Shown here: positions 51,193 to 60,754 of the stretch, piece after piece
How positions within the stretch are numbered: position 1 is the first letter of the stretch
Layout: the number at the start of each line of letters is the position of its first letter
Assembly (NCBI RefSeq): GCF_001424565.1
Contig: NZ_LMOL01000013.1
Location: forward strand, 329-64,328
Direction: 5' to 3'
Origin: Arthrobacter sp. Leaf141
GTDB taxonomy: Bacteria; Actinomycetota; Actinomycetes; Actinomycetales; Micrococcaceae
Length of the DNA stretch: 64,000 bases
Notes under the pieces: model-generated
What the model saw: the letters and a program-made list of their open reading frames with translations, nothing else
Database searches by the model: none
Told to the model about the DNA's origin: nothing
Translations under genes and position numbers: made by a program

Positions 51193-52428
51193 GTGCAGCA
51201 ACAGGGTAGGGACCAGCCGGTGCAGCCAGCCGCCACGGGCCGCCGGCGCCAGTGCATCATGCACGTGGACATGGATGCCTTTTTTGTGTCCGTCGAGCTG
51301 CGGACACGGCCCGAACTTGTGGGCAGGCCGGTGATCGTGGGATTCCCCGGCGAACGTTCGGTGGTCCTCTCAGGCTCCTACGAGGCCAGGGCCTTCGGCG
51401 TCAAATCAGCAATGCCCATGGCCGTGGCCATGAGGATGTGTCCGCAGGCCGTGGTGATTGAACCCCGACACAAGCTGTACTACGAGGTCTCGGCCCAGCT
51501 GATGGCCATCTTCGAATCCGTCACGGACCTGGTTGAGCCGCTCAGCGTGGACGAGGCGTTCCTGGACGTCACTGGGGCCCTGCGCCGCCTCGGCCCGCCC
51601 CGGGGCATCGGCGAACTGATCCGCCGCCGCGTGGCCGCCGAGCTCGGGATCACCGCCTCCGTGGGGATCGCCGAAACAAAGTTCGTTGCCAAAATTGCCT
51701 CCACCCGATGCAAACCCGACGGTTTGCTGATGATCGGCCCGGACCAGACCGTGGCCTACCTGCACAGCCTTCCGGTGGGCGCCCTGTGGGGCGTAGGCGC
51801 CAAGACCGCCGACGTCCTGGCCAACATGGGGATCAGGACCGTGGCGGATGTGGCCGCCACGCCAGTGGCCACCCTCAAGCGGACCCTCGGGGCCACCGGC
51901 GAACACGTCCACAACCTGTCGTGGGGCATTGACGCCCGCCCGGTCACCCCCACGCGGCTGGAGAAGAGCATCGGCGCGGAGGAGACCTTCGCCGTGGACA
52001 CCGCGGACGACGCCCTCCTCCACCGGGAGATCCTGCGCTTGGCACACCGCACGGCAGGCCGGCTGCGCAGTGCGGGGATGGTGGCCCGCACTGTCGCCCT
52101 GAAGCTGCGGTTCGCCGACTTCTCCACCATCACCCGAAGCCGCACCGTCCAAACGCCGGTCGACAGTGCGCAACTCATCTACGCGGTGGCCCTGCAGCTG
52201 CTGGAATCGGTGGGGGAGCGGCCCATGACCGTCAGGCTGGTGGGGGTCAGGGCGGAACAGCTTGAGGATGCCGCACGGACGTCGCTGCAATTGAGCTTTG
52301 ACCGCCGGGATGACAACTGGCGGGCGGCCGAACAGGTCCTGGACCAGGTCACCCGGAAATTCGGCAACAAGTCCGTCCTGCCGGCCCGATTGATGGAACC
52401 GGACGCCGGTGGGGAACCCGCAAGCTAA
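51193..52428 (+). CDS. dinB: DNA polymerase IV (Y family)
   Basis: A 411-residue translesion polymerase. Catalytic carboxylates lie in MHVDMDAFFVSVELR and LSVDEAFLDVTGA. A helix-hairpin-helix region (GVGAKTADVLANMGIRTVADV) and a little-finger domain follow. The C-terminal residues do not show an evident beta-clamp QLxLF box, although LQLSFDRR is close to it. It inserts opposite damaged bases. The start is GTG 51193. A conserved neighbour of the dcw region in Micrococcales. Confidence 0.93.
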   Translation: MQQQGRDQPVQPAATGRRRQCIMHVDMDAFFVSVELRTRPELVGRPVIVGFPGERSVVLSGSYEARAFGVKSAMPMAVAMRMCPQAVVIEPRHKLYYEVSAQLMAIFESVTDLVEPLSVDEAFLDVTGALRRLGPPRGIGELIRRRVAAELGITASVGIAETKFVAKIASTRCKPDGLLMIGPDQTVAYLHSLPVGALWGVGAKTADVLANMGIRTVADVAATPVATLKRTLGATGEHVHNLSWGIDARPVTPTRLEKSIGAEETFAVDTADDALLHREILRLAHRTAGRLRSAGMVARTVALKLRFADFSTITRSRTVQTPVDSAQLIYAVALQLLESVGERPMTVRLVGVRAEQLEDAARTSLQLSFDRRDDNWRAAEQVLDQVTRKFGNKSVLPARLMEPDAGGEPAS

Positions 52429-52485
52429 CTGTCCGGGATGCAGCCGGTTGGAAAGTCATTGCCGTCTTTCAGATCGGGCCCCAAC

Positions 52486-52511
52486 AAACTATCCTTATTA
52501 CTACATAGTTT
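52486..52511. promoter_or_regulatory. AT-rich inverted repeat upstream of the DUF3040 gene
   Basis: AAACTAT (52486-52492) and ATAGTTT (52505-52511) are separated by 12 bp. The segment is one of the most AT-rich in the window. TATCCT at 52490-52495 could be a -10, with TTTCAG at 52467-52472 as a weak -35. A leader of about 180 nt would follow before ATG 52693. Confidence 0.4.
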
Positions 52512-52692
52512 TTGAGTGAATGGACTTACTGCCGGACCCTCTTGGACATGCTCCCGCTCCGTGGGCTGCGTGCCTGGTCCCCGCTACTGCCATCGACGGC
52601 ACGGCGGGAACATTCCAGGCACCCCAGTCGTTGATGGATACAGAGTACTGGCTGGGACCAGACCGGACGTTGGCCTAGTAAAGGAGGTCGTG

Positions 52693-53067
52693 ATGCCGCT
52701 GTCGGAGCACGAACAAAAGCTGCTTGAGCAGCTGGAAAAGCAGCTTCACGAGGATGACCCCAAGTTTGCAAACTCCATGGGGTCGGATCCAGGACGCTCC
52801 TGGTCAACCAGGCACGTCGTTATCGGCGTCCTGTGCACGTTGGCAGGGATCTTCCTGCTGTTGGTGGGCGTGACCCTGCAAAACATCATTCTGGGTGTGC
52901 TGGGCTTCATCGTTATGGGCGGCGGTGTCTACTTCGCGACGATGCGCAGCTCGGCCGCGGCCAAAGCCGGCAACAAGGCGGGCAGCCCCAAGCCCGGGAA
53001 GCAGCGAAGCTCGTTTATGAACAGCCTCGAAGAGCGCTGGGACGAACGGCGCCGCGGCGAACCCTAG
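52693..53067 (+). CDS. DUF3040 membrane protein
   Basis: A 124-residue protein. MPLSEHEQKLLEQLEKQL at the N-terminus is the DUF3040 hallmark. Two adjacent hydrophobic segments follow (HVVIGVLCTLAGIFLLLVGV and NIILGVLGFIVMGGGVYF), then a basic tail. It corresponds to Rv2169c by position upstream of mraZ. Its function is unknown; an envelope or division role is suggested by location only. ATG 52693 follows AAGGAGG; the frame is open from 52516. Confidence 0.88.
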   Translation: MPLSEHEQKLLEQLEKQLHEDDPKFANSMGSDPGRSWSTRHVVIGVLCTLAGIFLLLVGVTLQNIILGVLGFIVMGGGVYFATMRSSAAAKAGNKAGSPKPGKQRSSFMNSLEERWDERRRGEP

Positions 53068-53159
53068 GCCGGTATGCCGGTCCCAGGACCGGCACTCCAC
53101 GTTTGGCCACCGCCACCCTGTCCCCTCCACTTTGCCCCCCGCCATCCGGCGGGTGCGGC

Positions 53160-53185
53160 AAAAGGCCCGCTTCGGCGGGCCTTTT
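53160..53185 (+). terminator. Rho-independent terminator after the DUF3040 gene
   Basis: An 11-bp stem AAAAGGCCCGC / GCGGGCCTTTT with a TTCG tetraloop. Confidence 0.87.
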
Positions 53186-53220
53186 GGCGTTTAAGCGCCG
53201 GATCAGCGATCCTCCGGAGC

Positions 53221-53280
53221 CGGTTCGCGCCACGCCTCTTCCCGGCGGTTCGCGCCACGCCTCTTCCCAGCGGTTCGCAG
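53221..53280. repeat. 25-bp direct repeat
   Basis: Units start at 53221 and 53246 and differ at only one base; a partial third unit starts at 53271 (CGGTTCGCAG). The core reads GTTCGCGCCACGCCTCTTCC. It is noncoding. No mobile element ends are visible. Confidence 0.8.
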
Positions 53281-53384
53281 CCCGGCTCCGTGCCCTGAAG
53301 CCTCCACTTCGCACCACCGGCGCAAAAACGCGGCAGGTGGAGCCAACGGGACCCGGTTCCACCCCTCAGGTGGAGCGTTTTGCG

Positions 53385-53420
53385 TTGACTGTGGTGGAAA
53401 GTGGAGTAATGTGGAGGACA
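53385..53420 (+). promoter_or_regulatory. mraZ promoter with MraZ-type direct repeats
   Basis: TTGACT (53385-53390) and TAATGT (53407-53412) are 16 bp apart. Three direct repeats beginning GTGG occur with a 10-bp period at 53391, 53401 and 53411, overlapping the spacer and -10. In E. coli, MraZ binds TGGGN repeats with the same 10-bp period at its own promoter. Further GTGGAG copies are at 53337 and 53370. Confidence 0.7.
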
Positions 53421-53481
53421 TAAGAGGGTAGTTGCAACATAGGGGATGTGCAGTTCCTGACAGCGGACAGGCGGTGGGCCA

Positions 53482-53910
53482 ATGTTTCTTGGCACACATT
53501 CGCCGCGTCTGGATGAAAAGGGCCGGATTATCCTTCCCGCTAAGTTCCGTGAGGAGCTTGCCAGCGGACTGGTGCTGACAAGGGGCCAGGAACGTTGCAT
53601 CTACGTTTTCAGCGAGAAGGAGTTTGCGCGGGTTCACGAGCAGATGCGGGAGGCACCAATTTCCTCCAAGCAGGCCCGTGACTACATCCGTGTTTTTCTC
53701 TCTGGAGCCTCGGATGAGGTACCGGACAAGCAGGGGCGGGTCACCATCCCCCCGGCGCTTCGGGAGTACGCAGGGCTTGGCAGGGAACTGGCCGTCATAG
53801 GTGCAGGATCCCGCGCGGAGATCTGGGACGCCCAGGCATGGAACGAGTACCTCGCGGAGAAGGAAACAGCGTTCTCCGAAACTGATGATCCGATCCCGGG
53901 CATTCTTTAG
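53482..53910 (+). CDS. mraZ: Transcriptional regulator MraZ
   Basis: A 142-residue protein with two AbrB-like SpoVT folds: [17 protein letters not shown] (about 10-26) and [20 protein letters not shown] (about 78-97). It is a nucleoid-associated repressor of the dcw operon in E. coli. It heads the cluster and probably autoregulates through the GTGG repeats at 53391-53420. No strong Shine-Dalgarno sequence precedes ATG 53482. A 167-bp gap separates it from rsmH. Confidence 0.95.
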
Positions 53911-54077
53911 GATCCCGGGCGGACAGCAGGAACGCTTCTTGATCGGGATCTCCAGCCGGCCCGTCGACCGGCCAACCTGGCTCACTTCCCCGGAGCCAGG
54001 CGGGCAGGACGGTAGGCGCGGATGGGGATCCAGACCAAGAAGCAATCAGCAGTACCAACGGCGAGAAAGGACGAGGC

Positions 54078-55070
54078 ATGAACGAACACCCCAAGCCCAC
54101 GTCCGAACGCCATGTGCCGGTCCTCAAGGACCGGTGCATTAATTTGTTGGCACCCGGATTCGAAGCTGCCCGGCTCCGCGGCGAAACGCCCGTGGCCATC
54201 GATGCCACGCTTGGCATGGGCGGGCACTCGGAAGCCATGCTGCAGCGGTTCCCGGACCTTCACCTCATCGGCATCGACCGCGACGAAGAGGCCCTGGCGC
54301 TGGCGGGGGAGCGGCTGGCTCCCTTCTCAGCCCGGACCGACCTGGTCCACGCCGTGTACGACGAGATCGCGGATGTCCTGGCGGATCTCGGCGTCGCGAA
54401 CGTTTCCGGAATCCTGATGGACCTCGGCGTCTCGTCCCTGCAGCTGGACGAACGCGAACGGGGTTTCGCTTACTCCTTCGACGCGCCCCTCGACATGCGC
54501 ATGGACACCAGCCGCGGGCAGACCGCTGCCGACGTCGTTAACAACTACAGCGAAGACGAACTGGTCCGGATCATCCGCAAATGGGGTGAGGAAAAGTTTG
54601 CCGGCCGCATTGCCAACCGGATTGTGGCCGCACGTGCCGTCAAGGCGTTCCGCACCACCGGCGAACTGGTGGAACAGATCCGCTCCGTAGTCCCCGCCGC
54701 TGCGGCCAAGTCGGGCGGGCACCCCGCCAAGCGGACGTTCCAGGCTCTGCGGATCGAAGTGAACGAGGAACTCGAAGTGCTTGAACGGGCCGTCCCGGCT
54801 GCCGCCGATGCACTGGCCATGGGCGGCCGCCTGGTGGTGATGTCCTACCACTCGCTGGAGGACAAAATCGTCAAGGGCGTCCTGCAGTCCCGTTCCAAAT
54901 CCTCGGCGCCCCTCGGCTTCCCCGTGGAACTTGAGGAACACAAGCCTGAACTGAAGACCCTGACCAAAGGCACCGAGGTGCCCACCGCCGTCGAAATCGC
55001 TGAAAATCCCCGCGCCGCTTCAGCAAGACTGCGGGCAGCGGAACGTATCCGAGCCAGGAGAGCTGCATGA
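54078..55070 (+). CDS. rsmH: 16S rRNA (cytosine(1402)-N(4))-methyltransferase
   Basis: A 330-residue AdoMet methyltransferase. [18 protein letters not shown] is the AdoMet loop, [19 protein letters not shown] follows, and [12 protein letters not shown] is a family motif. It methylates C1402 in the 16S decoding centre. ATG 54078 follows AAAGGACGAGG. Its TGA overlaps the next ATG (ATGA). Conserved after mraZ. Confidence 0.96.
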   Translation: MNEHPKPTSERHVPVLKDRCINLLAPGFEAARLRGETPVAIDATLGMGGHSEAMLQRFPDLHLIGIDRDEEALALAGERLAPFSARTDLVHAVYDEIADVLADLGVANVSGILMDLGVSSLQLDERERGFAYSFDAPLDMRMDTSRGQTAADVVNNYSEDELVRIIRKWGEEKFAGRIANRIVAARAVKAFRTTGELVEQIRSVVPAAAAKSGGHPAKRTFQALRIEVNEELEVLERAVPAAADALAMGGRLVVMSYHSLEDKIVKGVLQSRSKSSAPLGFPVELEEHKPELKTLTKGTEVPTAVEIAENPRAASARLRAAERIRARRAA

Positions 55071-55723
55071 GCACCGCCGCCGTCAAGAACTTTCCCGCCG
55101 TCAGCGGCAGGTCAGCCGGCGCCGGCGTGCCCGCTGCAAAGCCCGGCGAAAAGCGGCGGGAGCGCACACCGCTCTCAGTGGTCAGGACGGTGCCCCGTAA
55201 ACGCCGGGCCCCGTTTGTGGTCCTCTGCTTCGCACTGTTGGCCGTTGCCCTGGTGGCTGTGCTGGTCCTGAACATTTCGGTGTCCACCTCGCAGTACCAG
55301 CTGGTGGAACTGCGCGCCACGCAGAGCAAACTCACCAAGGAAAACCAGGACCTGACCCAGCAGGTGCAGAACTTCGAGGCGCCGCAGAACCTTGCGGCCA
55401 AAGCGAAGGACCTCGGCATGGTGGCTTCCACTGTCCAGGGCCAGATCGACCTGTCCACGCTCACCGTTACGGGTAAGGCCACCCCGGCCGTGAAGGGCAC
55501 CACGGAAGGTGCCGTGATACCGGCGCCGGCCGTTGCCGGACAGCTGATTGTGGTGCCGCCGGCCACTAAGGGTGAGCCGCTGGAGAGCCGGAAACCTGCC
55601 GAAGCCGCACCGGCCGCGGTTGCGCCGGTGGAGAAGCCCGCCGCGGCAGCGCCGGCCGCCCCGAAAGTGGAGTTGAACGGCGGGTCCGTGCCGGCTCCCC
55701 AGCAGAAGGCCCCCGGGCAGTAA
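55067..55723 (+). CDS. ftsL: FtsL-like septum protein
   Basis: A 218-residue bitopic protein. A basic cytoplasmic N-terminus (about 1-48) precedes [21 protein letters not shown] (about 49-67) and a short coiled coil (residues about 73-105; [20 protein letters not shown]). A Pro/Ala-rich tail (about 130-218) is unusual in length and probably extracytoplasmic. FtsL acts with FtsB and FtsQ to activate the FtsWI synthase. Position between rsmH and ftsI supports the call, although sequence conservation is low. Confidence 0.82.
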   Translation: MSTAAVKNFPAVSGRSAGAGVPAAKPGEKRRERTPLSVVRTVPRKRRAPFVVLCFALLAVALVAVLVLNISVSTSQYQLVELRATQSKLTKENQDLTQQVQNFEAPQNLAAKAKDLGMVASTVQGQIDLSTLTVTGKATPAVKGTTEGAVIPAPAVAGQLIVVPPATKGEPLESRKPAEAAPAAVAPVEKPAAAAPAAPKVELNGGSVPAPQQKAPGQ

Positions 55724-55769
55724 CGTAGGACAGACAGGCACGACGGTCGAGCAGCAAGGAATATCGCAG

Positions 55770-57572
55770 GTGGCGCAGAAGACCGGAAAAGCACTGGCAG
55801 TCAAAGCCCCCAACGCCACCAAACGGTTGCGGCTGGGCCTGAGCATCATGCTCGCCCTGCTCCTGGTGGTGGGCGGCAAGCTCTTCCTGGTCCAGGGCCT
55901 GGACGTTGGCGGTATCGCCGAGGCCGCCCTGGACAAGCGCATGACCCAGACCACGCTGCCCGCAGAACGCGGCAGCATCCTGGACTCCAACGGGACCGTC
56001 CTTGCCAACAGCGTGATCCGCTATGACATCGTGGTGGACCAGGTGCTGAACACCGCCACGGAAAACTTCCGGCGCCTGGATACTGTCGACGGCGAACCCA
56101 AGCTGGTTACCGTCAGCCGGGACCAAGGCATCAACGAACTCGCCACCGCCCTTGGCATGGAACCCGCTGCCGTCAGGGAAGCACTGACGGGGGACAAGAA
56201 GTACTACGTTGTCGCCAAAGAGGTCAAACCCGAGGACGAGGACCGCATCTCCCAGCTTCAGATTCCCGGGCTTGTCAGCCAGGGTGTCAGCAAGCGTGTT
56301 TATCCCAACGGCTCCGTGGCCGGCGGGATCGTGGGTTTCCTCCAGGACGGAACCACCGGCCAGGCCGGTATCGAACAGACCCAGGACGGGTTGCTGAAGG
56401 GCACCGACGGCAAACGACTGTACGAGGAAGGCGCAGACGGGCTCCGGATTCCCGTGGGCTTTGACGAACTGACCCCGCCGGAGGACGGCAAGGACGTCAA
56501 GCTCACCCTGAACTCGGACCTGCAGTACTTCGCCCAGCAGGCCATCCAAAGCCAGTCGGACAAGCTGGGCGCCGAGTGGGGCGTCATCATTGTGATGGAC
56601 GCCAAGACCGGCAACCTCGTGGCCATGGCCGACACCAACGCACCCGACCCCAACAACCCCGGGTTGGTGGCTGCGAAGGACCGCGGCGTCCGCTCCGTCA
56701 CAGCCGCCTACGAACCGGGTTCGGTCCAGAAGATGATTACCGCAGCAGCCCTCATTGACGAGGGCAAAGCCAACCCCTTGAGCGAATATACGCTCCCGCC
56801 CTCCTACACCGTGGACGGGCAGACATTCACAGACTCCTTCTCCCACGGCACCGAGGAGCGGACGCTCGCCGGGATCCTTGGCTACTCCATGAACACGGGA
56901 ACCGTGATGGCCGGCCAGCAGCTGTCCAAAGACCAGCGGTACGACTGGCTGAAGAAATTCGGGATCGGCGAAGCCCCCGATATCGGCCTGCCCGCCACCG
57001 CCTCAGGCATCCTGACTCCAGCCGACCAATGGGACGGTCGGCAGGAATACACAGTCCTTTTCGGGCAGGGAGTTTCGCAGTCCACACTGCAGACCGTCCG
57101 GGCCTTCCAGACCATCGCCAACAACGGCGTCATGCTTCAGCCACGGCTCATCGATTCCTATGTTTCCCCTGATGGGACCGAGGAAAAGGTTCCGGCCGAA
57201 CCCTCCCGCCAGGTGGTATCCAACAACACGGCACAGCAGGTCCAGGACATCCTGGAAAGCGCGGTTACCGAAGGCCAGATCAAGGACGCCGGCATTGACG
57301 GCTACCGCGTCGGCGCCAAGACCGGCACCTCAGAATCGCCGTGCGACGACGGCAAGTCCGGCTACTGCGGCTACACCGCCTCGATGGTGGGGATGGCGCC
57401 GATGGACGATCCCCGGTTTATTGTTGAGGTGGTCCTGCAGCGGCCCAAGGGCAGCATCTACGGCATCACCAACGGCCCGGTTTTCCGGTCCGTCATGAGC
57501 CAGGCGCTGCGCACCTACAACGTCCAGCCGTCCACGGGTGAGCCGGCAAGGCTGCCCCAGTTCGCCAAGTAA
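55770..57572 (+). CDS. ftsI: Penicillin-binding protein 2 / FtsI septal transpeptidase
   Basis: A 600-residue class B PBP. A TM anchor spans about residues 22-43 and a pedestal domain about 60-245. The transpeptidase has SVQK (Ser318-Lys321), SMN (373-375) and KTG (517-519). It cross-links septal peptidoglycan with FtsW. The GTG start follows AAGGAA. It lies 46 bp after ftsL. Confidence 0.96.
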   Translation: MAQKTGKALAVKAPNATKRLRLGLSIMLALLLVVGGKLFLVQGLDVGGIAEAALDKRMTQTTLPAERGSILDSNGTVLANSVIRYDIVVDQVLNTATENFRRLDTVDGEPKLVTVSRDQGINELATALGMEPAAVREALTGDKKYYVVAKEVKPEDEDRISQLQIPGLVSQGVSKRVYPNGSVAGGIVGFLQDGTTGQAGIEQTQDGLLKGTDGKRLYEEGADGLRIPVGFDELTPPEDGKDVKLTLNSDLQYFAQQAIQSQSDKLGAEWGVIIVMDAKTGNLVAMADTNAPDPNNPGLVAAKDRGVRSVTAAYEPGSVQKMITAAALIDEGKANPLSEYTLPPSYTVDGQTFTDSFSHGTEERTLAGILGYSMNTGTVMAGQQLSKDQRYDWLKKFGIGEAPDIGLPATASGILTPADQWDGRQEYTVLFGQGVSQSTLQTVRAFQTIANNGVMLQPRLIDSYVSPDGTEEKVPAEPSRQVVSNNTAQQVQDILESAVTEGQIKDAGIDGYRVGAKTGTSESPCDDGKSGYCGYTASMVGMAPMDDPRFIVEVVLQRPKGSIYGITNGPVFRSVMSQALRTYNVQPSTGEPARLPQFAK

Positions 57573-57646
57573 TTCCCCGGCACCAACAGCCGGCCCGGCC
57601 GGCCGGCCTGAACGCGGCGGGCACCCCTAGCACCATCGGAGATCCC

Positions 57647-59281
57647 TTGTCAGAGTTCACCCCGTCCGGCGGCCCGGCCCCGGACCCGCAGGCCGGCCGG
57701 TCGCCGTTCCGCCCCTCCACCGTTGTCCCGGTCAGCCTGGCAACCATCGGCGACGCGCTGGGCGTGGCCGTACCCGGCGTCTCCGCTGACGTGGCTGTCA
57801 CCGGAGTCTCGTTGAACTCCCGCGCCGTGGAAGCCGGCGACCTGTACGTCGCCCTCCCCGGGGCCACCCGGCACGGTGCGGACTTTGTGTCCCAGGCCAT
57901 CGACGCCGGCGCTGCCGCCGTCCTCACCGACGACGCCGGCGCCAGGCTCCTGGCCCTCGCCGCCGACACTCCGGTCCCCGTCCTGGTGGTCCACCATCCC
58001 CGGAACGTGGTGGGACCCCTGTCCGCAATGGTTTACGGCAGCCAGCCCACCGACGGGACCGCGCCCGAGCTGTTCGCCGTCACCGGCACCAACGGCAAAA
58101 CCACCACCACCTACTTCATCACCTCGCTGCTGCGCGCCCTGGGCCGCACCACGGGGCTGATCGGCACCATCGAGATCGTTGCCGGCGGGGAGCCCATCCC
58201 CAGCCTGCTCACCACCCCGGAATCCACCGACGTGCACGCCCTGCTGGCACTCATGCGCGAGCGGGGCCTTGAAGCCGCGGCCATGGAGGTGTCCTCCCAC
58301 GCCATCTCCTTCCAGCGCGTGGATGGGGTCCGCTTCGACGTGGCCGGATTCACCAACCTCACCCAGGACCACCTGGACCTGCACCACACCATGGACGACT
58401 ACTTCGCCACCAAAGCCGACCTCTTCACCCCGGCCAGGGCCGGCAGGGCCGTGGTGACGGTGGACGACGAGTGGGGCCGCCGGCTCGCCGCCACGGCAGC
58501 CATCCCCACAACCACCCTCGCGACCCGCCCCGGAGCCGCAGCGGACTGGACCATCACTGCCACCACAGCCCGCGGCCTGGGCACCGACTTCACCCTCACC
58601 GGCCCCGGCAACGCCACCCTCCAGGTCCACACCGGCCTGCCGGGCGGATTCAACGTGGCCAACGCCGCCCTCGCCGTGGTGATGGTCCTGGCCTCAGGAG
58701 TCGACGCCGCCACGGTCCAGGCTGCCCTTGATTCCCGGGACCCGTTCACCGTTGCCGTCCCGGGCCGGATGCAGCTCATCTCCGAACGTCCGGCGGCTGT
58801 GGTTGATTTTGCACATAACACCGACGCGTTGGCCCGTGCCTGCGAGGCCGTGCGCCCGGGGGAGGAAGGCGCAAAACTGATTGTGGTCTTCGGCGCCACC
58901 GGGCAACGCGACCAAGGGAAACGCCCCGCCATGGGCGCCATCGCAGCCCGGCTCGCCGACACCGTGATCATCACCGACGACGACCCGCACGACGAGGACG
59001 CCGCAGCCATCCGGGCTGATGTCCTGGCCGGCGCCGTGGCCGCCCGCGACGGCGGCTCGCTGCCCTGCGAAATCCTCGAGATCCACCCCCGCGACGAAGC
59101 CATCCGGCGCGCCGTGGAACTCGCCGGACCGCAGGACACCATCCTTGTCGCGGGCCGCGGCCACGAGGTGTGGCAGGAGGTCCAGGGCGTCAACATCGCC
59201 CTCGACGACAGGGTGGAACTGCGCAACGCCTTGACAGCCAGGGGATTCAACGTTCTCCAAGACGACCGGATAGAGTCCTAG
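57647..59281 (+). CDS. murE: UDP-MurNAc-tripeptide synthetase MurE, probably L-lysine type
   Basis: A 544-residue Mur ligase that adds residue 3 of the stem peptide. The ATP loop is [13 protein letters not shown] (about 144-156). The substrate-selecting motif, DNPR in diaminopimelate enzymes, is replaced by DDDPHDED (444-451). This fits an L-Lys-adding enzyme, as in Arthrobacter-type A3-alpha peptidoglycan. The start is a TTG at 57647 behind GGAG; no ATG or GTG is better placed. It lies 74 bp after ftsI and 6 bp before murF. Confidence 0.93.
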   Translation: MSEFTPSGGPAPDPQAGRSPFRPSTVVPVSLATIGDALGVAVPGVSADVAVTGVSLNSRAVEAGDLYVALPGATRHGADFVSQAIDAGAAAVLTDDAGARLLALAADTPVPVLVVHHPRNVVGPLSAMVYGSQPTDGTAPELFAVTGTNGKTTTTYFITSLLRALGRTTGLIGTIEIVAGGEPIPSLLTTPESTDVHALLALMRERGLEAAAMEVSSHAISFQRVDGVRFDVAGFTNLTQDHLDLHHTMDDYFATKADLFTPARAGRAVVTVDDEWGRRLAATAAIPTTTLATRPGAAADWTITATTARGLGTDFTLTGPGNATLQVHTGLPGGFNVANAALAVVMVLASGVDAATVQAALDSRDPFTVAVPGRMQLISERPAAVVDFAHNTDALARACEAVRPGEEGAKLIVVFGATGQRDQGKRPAMGAIAARLADTVIITDDDPHDEDAAAIRADVLAGAVAARDGGSLPCEILEIHPRDEAIRRAVELAGPQDTILVAGRGHEVWQEVQGVNIALDDRVELRNALTARGFNVLQDDRIES

Positions 59282-59287
59282 ACCGAC

Positions 59288-60754
59288 ATGATTGCACTTA
59301 CTGCGGCGGAAATCGCCGACATCACTAACGGGCGCCTGGCCGCCGATCCCGGAACCACGCCGCTGTCGGTGGTGACGGATTCACGCGACGCCACACCGGG
59401 TTCGCTCTACGTCGCCAAACCCGGCGAACACGCTGATGGGCACGACTTCATTGGCGCGGCCTTTGCTGCCGGAGCCACCCTCGCCCTTGTCGAACGCCCC
59501 GCCGTCGCCCCCGACGGCACGGTGTACCCCTCGGTCCAGGTGGCGGACGCCGTCCTGGCGATGGGTGCGCTGGCCGCCGAGGCTGTCCGCCGGATCCGGG
59601 CTGCCCGCGCAGCCGCCGGCGAGGAACTGACGGTGGTTGGCATCACCGGCTCGGCCGGCAAAACCACCACGAAGGACCTGCTGGCAGGAATCTTCTCCGC
59701 TGCCGGAAATACTGTGGCGCCGCAGGGTTCCTTCAACGGCGAGGTCGGAGTGCCCCTGACGGTCTTCCGCGCCGACGCCGGCACCCGTTACCTGGTGATC
59801 GAAATGGGCGCCACCGGCGTTGGCCACATCCGCTACCTCGCCGAAATGGTCAAGCCTGATATCGGCGTTGTCCTGGGCGTGGGAACAGCCCACGCCGGCG
59901 AATTCGGCGGCGTGGAAAACATCGCCCGCGCCAAGGGCGAACTGGTCGAAGGCCTGTCCGCCGCAGGAACAGCCATCATCAACCTCGACGACGGCCGGGT
60001 CGCCGCCATGCAGGACCGCACCGGCGCCACGGTGCTGGGGTTCTCCGCCGAAGGCCGGCCGGATGCCGCAGTGCAGGCCCTCGACGCCGACACCAACGCC
60101 GCCGGCAACCCGGAATTCGAGCTGCAGCTCCCCGGCGAAGACGCCCCGCTGCACGTCAGCAGCCAGCTCATCGGCGCCCACCACGTAACGAACCTGCTCG
60201 CCGCCGCCGCGGCCGCGCATGCCGCCGGAATCCCCGCAGCAGCCATTGCCGCGTCCCTGGGCAGCCAGTCAGCCGCCAGCCGCTGGCGCATGGAGCGGAC
60301 CGAACGCGCCGACGGCGTCACCATCATCAACGACGCCTACAACGCCAACCCGGAGTCCATGCGGGCCGCACTGCGCACCCTGGCCGACCTGGGCCGGGGC
60401 CGCCGGACCTGGGCTGTCCTGGGCGCCATGCTGGAGCTGGGACCGGACTCCATCCGCGAGCACACGGCCGTGGGCACGCAGGTGGTCCGGCTCAACATCT
60501 CCCGACTGGTGGTGGTGGGCCGGGAGGCCCGCGCCCTCTACGTTTCCGCCGTCCAGGAAGGATCCTGGGGGGACGAATGCATCTTCACTGAAAACGCCGA
60601 AGAAGCCTACGAACTGCTCAACCACGAACTCAAACCCGGCGACCTGGTCCTGTTCAAGTCCTCCAACAGCGTGGGGCTTCGCCATCTGGGCGATCGGATA
60701 GCATTACCCCCACAAACCCAGCAAAACGCCGATGAAAGGAGCACTCTGCCGTGA
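59288..60754 (+). CDS. murF: UDP-N-acetylmuramoyl-tripeptide--D-Ala-D-Ala ligase
   Basis: A 488-residue Mur ligase that adds D-Ala-D-Ala. The ATP loop [16 protein letters not shown], the carbamate-region [16 protein letters not shown], and [18 protein letters not shown] are family motifs. A TAGAGT -10-like box at 59271 lies 11 nt before the ATG, inside the end of murE, and could be an internal promoter. It overlaps mraY by GTGA. Confidence 0.95.
   Translation: MIALTAAEIADITNGRLAADPGTTPLSVVTDSRDATPGSLYVAKPGEHADGHDFIGAAFAAGATLALVERPAVAPDGTVYPSVQVADAVLAMGALAAEAVRRIRAARAAAGEELTVVGITGSAGKTTTKDLLAGIFSAAGNTVAPQGSFNGEVGVPLTVFRADAGTRYLVIEMGATGVGHIRYLAEMVKPDIGVVLGVGTAHAGEFGGVENIARAKGELVEGLSAAGTAIINLDDGRVAAMQDRTGATVLGFSAEGRPDAAVQALDADTNAAGNPEFELQLPGEDAPLHVSSQLIGAHHVTNLLAAAAAAHAAGIPAAAIAASLGSQSAASRWRMERTERADGVTIINDAYNANPESMRAALRTLADLGRGRRTWAVLGAMLELGPDSIREHTAVGTQVVRLNISRLVVVGREARALYVSAVQEGSWGDECIFTENAEEAYELLNHELKPGDLVLFKSSNSVGLRHLGDRIALPPQTQQNADERSTLP

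Larger units (their letters stand above)
53068..53481. other. 414-bp gap between the DUF3040 gene and mraZ
   Basis: It contains a terminator (53160-53185), a 25-bp direct repeat in 2.4 copies from 53221, a hairpin GGTGGAGCC/GGTTCCACC at about 53336-53364, and the mraZ promoter with its GTGG boxes (53385-53420). No open frame with gene-like composition is visible. Confidence 0.6.

Noticed and set aside
52516..52692. Longer N-terminus of the DUF3040 protein from GTG 52516
   Set aside because: The typical DUF3040 start MPLSEHEQ and a strong AAGGAGG site fix ATG 52693.
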